A stretch of 64,000 nucleotides of DNA, taken from positions 18,214,456 to 18,278,455 of the forward strand of contig NC_051095.1 of assembly GCF_901709675.1 (NCBI RefSeq), written 5' to 3'. The stretch is from Syngnathus acus. Lineage: Eukaryota > Chordata > Actinopteri > Syngnathiformes > Syngnathidae. Below the pieces are notes generated by a model that made no database searches, had not been told where the DNA came from, and was given only the letters and a program-made list of their open reading frames with translations. Position 1 is the first letter of the stretch; each line of letters begins with the position of its first letter. This document shows positions 56,960-64,000 of the stretch, piece by piece. The position numbers were made by a program, and so were the translations under genes.

Positions 56960-57195
56960 AGAAAGGCAGCATGGTTTAAAAGAGGGGGGTAAAAAAAAAA
57001 AGAGCAGAGGCAGCATGTGACAGAGAGACGGGGGGAGGGAGAGGCACTAAAGGGAGAAAAAGCGGGGATGTTGAGGAGGAGGAGGTAAAAGAGGAGGAGG
57101 GAAGTTTTTAGAAACTCACAGTGAGAACACAAAACAGCAAGCACACACGAGGAACAGCAAAGAAGACACTTGAAATATTCACCATCACCAAACAG
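56960..57195 (+). other. lrrn4cl: Probable 5' untranslated exon and promoter region of lrrn4cl
   Basis: A purine-rich GA/GGA stretch is followed by a good donor 'aacag|gtacag' at 57195. The lrrn4cl coding exon starts just after an acceptor 'ctcaacag' ending at 58239, two bases before its ATG, so an upstream non-coding exon is required. This is the nearest plausible donor. The assignment is inference. Confidence 0.4.
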
Positions 57196-58241
57196 GTACA
57201 GTACAGCAATTTACTTTTCTGTGTCCAAACTGCCAGGTCATGTAATGGTTTATCCTTTGTGATTGAGTTATCCGCATTGGTATTCAAAGAAGGCAATCAT
57301 CTGGAACAGTTTTTGTTGCACAAGGGATTACCGTTAAGTTCCCACGGAAACCTCTGAGCTTGTCAAGGCATTCATTTGGTGAGACTCCAGTTGTTAGGCC
57401 CATATTGTCTTTTGTGGAGCTCAGGAATATTTTTCCTTGTGTACATTTCTCATAAAATAAATTCCACATTTTTCCAATTTCGGTAAAACATCAATTTACA
57501 AACTCAGGGGTGTTCGTTTTATCAACAGTAATTTCAAAAGAAAAACATGATGATTTTGTTTTTATGGTTCCTACTGTGTTTGCGGCATAATGCTCCATGC
57601 TGATTATTTTCTTCCTCTTTGAAGCATTACGAACATCATTTTCAAAATGGACACTTTACATTAGGTACACTTGCGCTTTCAAATGGGATGCACTGTGTAA
57701 TGTGTCTAGTTATTTAGTATTATATTGTTCCTACTGTGTTTGAGACATTGTTCTTATTTTATGTTTTTGTTTCTCCGCATCATTTTCAAAATACACTTAA
57801 CTTTAGGGACACTTGCATTGTCTAATGTGACTCCAACGCAAAAAAATAATAACGCTCGTCCTAAATCAAGCGAGTCTTATAAGTGTACCTAATGTAGCTG
57901 CTAAGTCTATACATTTTACCAAACATCAGAATTGCCTAATTTATTTATTTTCTTACTTTCTCAGAAAAGGAAAAAGCACAACAAATTCAACATACAAAAA
58001 GAGTGCGCATTACCATGACTCGGATTTCTTAAAATCTACACGGAAATAAAGAAAAAATACTTAGCAAGCACATTGGTATTTTTTTTATTGCTTGTGACAG
58101 TAAGGTAAAAATCACAGAGGCAATTCTAATTTATACTGAGGCTAACGATTTGACAGAATGACAGTTGTTTGAATTGGTCAGTACAGATTATTGTCATTGC
58201 AACATTATTCCCCATCATATTTATGATGTCTCTCAACAGAC

Positions 58242-59027
58242 ATGACATCACTACGTTGGAACCCAACTGTGCTTCTCCTTTTTCTGAGTGCCTGGCCTCG
58301 CCTTCACTCCCACCTCGTCGCTGATGCCGCTTCTACTTCTCCTCCCATCACGCATCGACGTTTCACATTTATTACTGGTCTAGGTGCAGATTACGATGAG
58401 GATTATGATGAAGTGGGTGACTCCGTCAGTAAACGTCCTCCAGAAGTATTCGCCACCACAAGGATGAAGTTCCTACAACGGGAGCTCTGCAAGTTTAACC
58501 CCTGCTTGGAAAATCAAGTGCCCTGTGCCAAGCTGTTGGCCGAGACTGGTTGCCTCTGCCCTGGCATCAGTGGGGTTGACCAGCCTCCTTACCCACCACG
58601 CTTACATGCAATGATGCCAATCCATAAGGGGGCTAACAGGGGCAAGGTTGAGGTCAAATGGTGCGCTCCAACTTCTGTGGTGACTCAATACAGAGTGGTG
58701 GTGGAAGGAAAAGACGGAAAAGCTATAGAGTTCGGGGAAGCTTCTCGACAAGGCTTGGTGGGCTCTTTGGAAGTTGGAACCAAGGTGTGTGTGGAGGCAG
58801 TTAACAAAGCAGGACACAGCATGCCCACAGAGTTTTCCTGCATGCGATATGACCCTTCCTCTTCATCAGACTATGAAGTGTTGGCAGGTATTATCGGAGG
58901 AGGGATTCTTCTCTTGCTTCTCATCTTAGGTGTGGTTGTCTGGAGGTGTTATAAGAACAGAAGCACAAAGAGAGACTCAGCTGATGGACTTGGAAATCCC
59001 TCATACAGCACAGAAGGTACATTGTGA
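58242..59027 (+). CDS. lrrn4cl: LRRN4 C-terminal-like protein (single-pass membrane protein)
   Basis: One coding exon gives 261 aa. Residues 1-25 form a signal peptide (hydrophobic VLLLFLSAW). An acidic, tyrosine-bearing patch DYDEDYDEV sits at 50-58. A cysteine-rich segment LCKFNPCLENQVPC to CLCPG (82-108) precedes a fibronectin type III domain at about 117-205. One transmembrane helix lies at about 212-235 (AGIIGGGILLLLLILGVVVW), followed by a basic stop-transfer (RCYKNR) and a short tail ending NPSYSTEGTL. This order and size match LRRN4CL, whose function is poorly known. The coding region is intronless and spliced to a 5' non-coding exon, and AATAAA lies 230 bp after the stop. Confidence 0.85.
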   Translation: MTSLRWNPTVLLLFLSAWPRLHSHLVADAASTSPPITHRRFTFITGLGADYDEDYDEVGDSVSKRPPEVFATTRMKFLQRELCKFNPCLENQVPCAKLLAETGCLCPGISGVDQPPYPPRLHAMMPIHKGANRGKVEVKWCAPTSVVTQYRVVVEGKDGKAIEFGEASRQGLVGSLEVGTKVCVEAVNKAGHSMPTEFSCMRYDPSSSSDYEVLAGIIGGGILLLLLILGVVVWRCYKNRSTKRDSADGLGNPSYSTEGTL

Positions 59028-59257
59028 TCCAGACAGGACAATCATAGTAAGATTTAAACATATGGGGAAACAGTCCAAGAGAGGATTGTTTACCACATCA
59101 GGTAATGTGTAAATATAGATAGTAAATTATCAGCTGTTGTTTTTCTTTTTTAATTCTGTACCTTTTAGGGCTAGGACTACCTGTTTTTGCTGGCAATTGA
59201 CTTATGTAGATATCTAGTAAAGTTGAATATTTTTGTGATCATGACTGAAACTTTGGT

Positions 59258-59263
59258 AATAAA
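59258..59263 (+). promoter_or_regulatory. lrrn4cl: Polyadenylation signal of lrrn4cl
   Basis: Canonical AATAAA 231 bases after the lrrn4cl stop. It is the first such hexamer downstream. Confidence 0.6.
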
Positions 59264-59819
59264 ATAATCATGTGTGGAAAATAACTGAATATTTTGCGTT
59301 TTGTTTTATGAGGCTAAAATGTTTTTCTTTCCTCAGCTTTGGAATTATTTGGTGTGAGATAACATTTAGGTAGATAAATTAATAAGAGAGACAACATTAT
59401 TTTGATATTAATAACAAGTCAACACTTTTTTCAATAATATATCAGACCTCTTAAATTGTGACGGATTCTTATGATAGTCTGCTGATATAGTATATAGTAA
59501 GTAATCAGCCTTTATAAAGTAAAATCATAATTTTATACTGACTGTTTTCACTGCCTTTGTGGTTGTCCCATTTCTATATGTTACAGCTGCAGCTGTTGTA
59601 ACATGCGCTATAAAATACATTTGTGTTGTATTATAATGTATGGTACTCCAACATTTTAAGACTTTTTTTTAATTTGTTTACGGGAGCACATTAAATCGTT
59701 GATATTATTGGTTGAGAATAGAATAAGTCCCGCCTCCTCTGGGAACACAGGGCAATGATTTGTCACAGAACAGCACGGAAAAGGTACGGTTATGGTCATA
59801 AGCGGAAGTGACGCAGAAC

Positions 59820-61340
59820 ATGTCGCGAGCCCTGCAGCTACCGCGAAATACACTTACTGCATTGAGGAGCGTGCAGAGGAGCGTATCTACAAGAATGGCG
59901 GGGACAGGTAAGTGAATACATAGTTCAACTATTTTCTTAGTCCACCGTGATTTTTGGTTTATTTCTTGAAACATCCTTTCATAGTTTTACGCTCAGTTTA
60001 GACACAACCGTGTGTATCGTATTAAAAAAACGAGACCTTAGCTGAGTGAAGTAAAGCCATGCTTATAGAAATACGATGTTTATTCATGTGTCACTTGGAG
60101 GACAAGCAGTGACTCAGCAAACCTCAAGCAGCAGGAGACTTAACCCGGAAGTTTGAAGGCTCTCCAAGCAGCAGCAACCCAATACAAACACAAAAATGTA
60201 TTAAACGTAAACATTGGCATGCCTATGTAACAAACTACACGACAGTGACAGCGGGGTGATTAATTAATTTATCTATCTGCCTGTCTATCTACAAAACAAT
60301 ATTTTAAACTTTTATTCTTCACAGGTACTGTGAATCACAGGGGATCGCTGCCTTTACACTTAGAATGAATGAATACAATGTAAACAGTGATGACCAATCT
60401 TTTTTTAAACTGAGAGCACTGTCTGGCTCCTGATTGGTGCGAAGAGCTTACCAGTTTGATACAAACTTCTGAAATAACAAATTTGCTCAAACCACATTTA
60501 ACTCATGATAGTCATTTATGTGACTACACCGATCATGTGAATGTTTTTGAAACTTGACTCCATGTTTGTAATCCGGTGTGAAATTCAATTTCTGTACTCA
60601 AGTTTGCACTCTGTAATTGTGTCCTATCATTTGGAGTCCGGCCTAAAAGAAAGCATTCAATATGACTGTAATTGTGTTGTATTTCTTTGTGCTTTACAGC
60701 CACTATGGATGTATCATATGATGATCTGAAAGCACTCATGGAAAAAGGACAAAACCTACTTCTTGTTGATGTCCGTACTCAGCAGGAAGTGGACAAGGGA
60801 CACATACCTGGATCACTTCATATCCCAGGTCAGCCCGCCTCCTTCATTACGTGTACAGTAGTCAAAAACAGATATGCTGCTTAGTCTCGTTTGGAATGCT
60901 GTCATGCATGTCTTTCTCGCTTACATAAAATATTTGCATCTAATTTCACTCCAATAACCCAGTGGATGAAGTACAAGGTGCCTTTGGGTTGGAACCAGAA
61001 GCCTTCAAGGCCAAATACGGAGTCACCAAGCCGCCGTTGAACTCTTCAGAGTTGGTCTTTCACTGTCAGATGGGAAAACGAGGGGCAACAGCCACAACCA
61101 AAGCAAACCAACTTGGCTACTTGAAGTAAGACAATTATTTTGTGCTCATAAAGTACCTGGTGAAGTTGAGGCCTATTGGCTTTGGTTGTCTACATTTTTT
61201 ATTTACTCTTGTTGCTTGGCAAATTGTATGCAGGTGCATTTGTTACTCACAGAGTCAGCACTGCTTTTGTGTTCCTGTGTTTCAGTGCACGTAATTACGC
61301 CGGAGGATACAAAGAGTGGTCTGAGAGGGGACGGAAGTGA
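59820..61340 (+). CDS. tstd1: Single-domain rhodanese, thiosulfate sulfurtransferase-like
   Basis: Four exons join in frame to 144 aa: 59820-59907, 60700-60828, 60963-61125 and 61286-61340. The rhodanese fold spans about 33-142: LLLVDVRTQQEVDKGHIPGS, then the active-site loop VFHCQMGKRG with catalytic Cys107, and the closing NARNYAGGYKEW. Enzymes of this family move sulfane sulfur between thiosulfate, glutathione persulfide and other thiols. The first 28 residues (MSRALQLPRNTLTALRSVQR and on) hold five or more arginines and no acidic residue, like a mitochondrial presequence. A second in-frame Met26 would give a cytosolic form, as in mammalian TSTD1. Poly(A) signal at 61434. Confidence 0.92.
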
Positions 61341-61433
61341 CTTATTGAAGGAGAATGTGGCCGCAGAATAAATTCACATTTTTGTGCTTATCTGTTGTAT
61401 CCTGTTTTATTATCATTTACACTCCATGTTTTC

Positions 61434-61439
61434 AATAAA
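61434..61439 (+). promoter_or_regulatory. tstd1: Polyadenylation signal of tstd1
   Basis: AATAAA 94 bases after the stop, followed by a T/G-rich stretch. It sits only about 280 bp before the presumed start of the next plus-strand gene. Confidence 0.7.
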
Positions 61440-61714
61440 GAGTGGTATTTGCCCACTTGGGTTTGGCCATCATTGTCAATCCATTACACTAATAGATATA
61501 TATTATGCTATATATAATTATTGTTCTTGTCATGTTGCAAAATTACAATACAATTTTATACAGTATATATCTTCTCGTCGAAGGAAGTCTAGTGTTGGTA
61601 TAAAATATGAAAATAAAGCCATGCAGATGTTGTCAGGGCGATATCCTGATTTTTTTATTTTATGTATATAATGTAAGGATAATGTAAGAGTCTCAAATTG
61701 CGGTTCCTAAAGTC

Positions 61715-64000
61715 ATGGCACCTGTGGCTGTCTCACACGACAAGATGCTGGAAAAAATAAAACAGGTAACTAATGTGTTTCGCAAACCAAACACACGTAA
61801 TTCAAAACCAAAGTTTTCATTACCAGTGCTTTTGTGGAGAGCAGCCTTGAATGCTTACGACATTTTGCATTTTCCAACGCTAATTAGCATAGCAACACGT
61901 AGCATACTATACTTGCAGTCATAGAGAAGTATTCGTCAACCTTTTAGGCGCTACGGCTCTTCGTACTATTGGGAAAGAAAAGTACCTGTCAAGGGGCCCT
62001 TTTGGTCCTTTTCTGGGCCGAACCAGGATCTACACGCTCATACTGCACTGGTAAGTTCTTATTGACTTGTTTTAACCTGTTTAGATACGTTCTCGGCTAC
62101 AGCTCATATTGCCAAAGAGACAAATAATTATAAAGCTAGTATGTACAAATAAAGGTTAGTAAATTATTAATGTTTCACTAAGAAATTAAAAACCGTGTCC
62201 GCTCTTTTGATGTACGTGTTAGTTATTTTAATGCCCTATCATCAAAACACGCTCGTCAACAATTTTTTTCTACGTTTTTTTTTAATTGGAGTTGCTAGTA
62301 AACTTTTCTCAAATAATTTTTGCCATAATTAGATCCTGCTCTCTCGGCCAGCTAGTAAATGACGTCATCATTGGATTATCTTTTTAAACACAGAGCGTGG
62401 TTAAAACTTTTTTATTCTGTTTCATAAATGTTCCTTAAGGTAACCCTTTAACAGAGATTACATAGCTTGTTTTGGAAGTGGAACCCTCCCAAAAATATCT
62501 TCAGAAGATTAGAAAAGGTTTATAGGGCTGCTGAAATAGGCTACAGCTTTGTCAAAAAGTGCAAATGCAGGATCAAAGGTCAGGAAGAAGATCCAAGTTT
62601 AAGCGACCTCTGGGACAAACAAGGAAGTGGAAGGCCGTCTTCAGCCAATGATTCTGGAAACAATGCTGGAGTCAAGGAATGTTCAGAGAAGACGAGAGAA
62701 TCGCAATTGATGACATAACTGAATTTCTTGGAATGACCCACTGCAAATATTGTTTTTAATACGTTACACTTAAAAATCCCTAAAACTTGACATGGTGGAA
62801 AAAATGTAAGATATTTTTTAAATCAGCATCCAAAATAAGTTTAGGGACACATAAAACCTCTGATTAAAATTTGCTGTTGCAATTGTCTACAGCTACAATA
62901 TTGCATATGTACGACCTTACTTTTAAATGGGATTGGTAGATTCGCCTACTTTAGAGCAAATATGTCCAGCAAGTAAGATTTTAAAGACTAATTAACTTTT
63001 AATTTCCTCACTTACAAAACAATGCATACCATATAGCCTGCAGTCATTCACGTCTGTTCTTGAGAGAGGAAAGCTAAACAAAGTCTAAATAAAGAATCTG
63101 ACCCCCCACCCCATGGGGTGCAGTTGCAGCTGCAGGTTCCAAATGGAGAAGAATCCAACCGGAAACACTCCAAAATGGTATGTACACTCACGCACGCATA
63201 TTATGTCACTTTGGGACAGTATTTATTTATTTATTTATTTTTTGCATTAGTCCTCACAGATGTAAAGTTTCCCCGCGCCGGACCTATTCCGGAGCCTGAC
63301 CTAAAGGATCTGTGCGCTTTCACTGATGTGCACGGCTTCTTGAAATTAGTTCTTACCTTTCAGGTAAAAAGAACATTAATTGTTTACAAATAAGTACTTT
63401 TTTACTGTTTGGGACTCTATTTGCTGCACAGATAAAGGATTTTTTATGCTTTGGTCCAGAGTGGTCTACCCGTGTGAAAGCTTTTCTAAATTTATTTAGT
63501 CTGGCCAATGCAACGGTAGGTGTGGTGCTGCCTAGACATATTTTGACATTCTTGTATTCAAGTAGTCAAAGAAAATGATGACTCTGTTTTCATAGATCAG
63601 CGTGCAGCTGCGATGCAAATTTCCTCAGCAGACAATTCAGCAAGAATTTAGGTTTGTGCCATTTATTGTCTCTGTTATACTCTATACTGTAAGTCTGTCA
63701 GAAATTCTCGGAAACTATGTGTTATTGTTTCGTATGATCAGTTGAGTCAAACAATATGTAAAAATTTATTCATTAAGTTCAACTCTATTGTTTTCATCAA
63801 TATTTGATCTTGCCATCTTCATTGCATTGCTTCGATTTGAAACTTCAGCAAAATTAATGCAAAAGCCAAGTGTCAGAAACCAACTAAATGTATTTTGCCT
63901 TTAAGCAACTGTTAGGACCAACTTGATAACATAATGCTGTTATTCTTACAGAGCGGGCTTCACAAGGAGACTTACATCTGCAGTGAAACCGTCGCTGATG
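61715..64000 (+). CDS. Unidentified spliced gene, 5' part, open at the right edge
   Basis: Candidate exons 61715-61765, 61948-62050, 63130-63177, 63260-63363, 63432-63515, 63596-63651 and 63952 to the edge keep one frame across all six junctions, each with GT-AG borders. The product starts MAPVAVSHDKMLEKIKQ and continues with a hydrophobic ALRLFVLLGKK segment. Later parts include SKWRRIQPETLQ, FPRAGPIPEPDLKDLC, FLKLVLTFQ, FLNLFSLANAT and VQLRCKFPQQT. At least 165 residues are present. I do not recognise the family. It looks like a helical, soluble protein with no signal peptide. The third exon has three in-frame acceptor options (63124, 63130, 63136) and the fourth has two (63251, 63260). A mariner remnant lies in the second intron. 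A chance assembly is possible but unlikely given the phase agreement. Confidence 0.55.
62467..62760 (+). pseudogene. Decayed mariner-like transposase fragment
   Basis: An 83-residue open frame reads IFRRLEKVYRAAEIGYSFVK, then EEDPSLSDLW and GSGRPSSAND, the spacing of the N-terminal helix-turn-helix region and the 'D-P-R-S-G-R-P-S' stretch of mariner transposases. Past a stop, DDITEFLGMTHC continues the same similarity in a neighbouring frame. No catalytic DDE/D part and no terminal repeats were seen. It lies in an intron of the unidentified gene. Confidence 0.6.

Overview
The window is vertebrate nuclear DNA. Genes are split into many exons with GT-AG introns, and the gene content and repeat spectrum point to a percomorph teleost fish. 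The repeats include tRNA-derived SINEs ending in (GGAT)n or (GAAT)n tails, an L2-type LINE, and hAT and other foldback MITEs. The SINE family looks like those common in pipefish and seahorse genomes, but that lineage guess is weak. I rebuilt gene models by hand from GT-AG sites and reading-frame continuity.

Layout. (1) 1-4.9 kb: mostly intergenic, with two weak candidate minus-strand exons near the left edge. (2) 4.9-7.05 kb: a 5'-truncated L2-type LINE on the minus strand, whose reverse-transcriptase frame is broken by one nonsense codon. (3) 8.1-12.0 kb, plus strand: pmt, a two-domain phosphoethanolamine N-methyltransferase (11 coding exons, 485 aa), with a young SINE directly upstream. (4) 12.3-13.3 kb: a repeat-built spacer. 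(5) 13.6-28.1 kb, plus strand: f8, coagulation factor VIII (27 coding exons, 1623 aa; A1-A2-B-A3-C1-C2 with a very short B domain). (6) 28.1-37.8 kb: gene-poor DNA with SINEs and MITEs. (7) 37.8-51.65 kb, minus strand: slc16a2, the thyroid-hormone transporter MCT8 (6 coding exons, 547 aa), with a GC-rich first exon. (8) 51.7-57 kb: intergenic. (9) 57.1-59.3 kb, plus strand: lrrn4cl, a single-coding-exon type I membrane protein with a fibronectin III domain. (10) 59.8-61.4 kb, plus strand: tstd1, a single-domain rhodanese with a probable mitochondrial presequence. (11) 61.7 kb to the right edge, plus strand: an unidentified spliced gene whose candidate exons keep one frame across six junctions and run off the window.

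The genes do not form a pathway. pmt makes phosphocholine, f8 is a secreted clotting cofactor, slc16a2 is a plasma-membrane carrier, lrrn4cl is a surface protein, and tstd1 is a sulfur transferase. The most noteworthy points are: the f8 exon structure, which differs from the mammalian gene by one fusion and two splits; its compact, glycosylation-dense B domain; the retained PMT gene, which mammals lack; an inverted SINE pair in an slc16a2 intron; and the unrecognised gene at the right edge. I found no CRISPR array, rRNA or functional tRNA gene.
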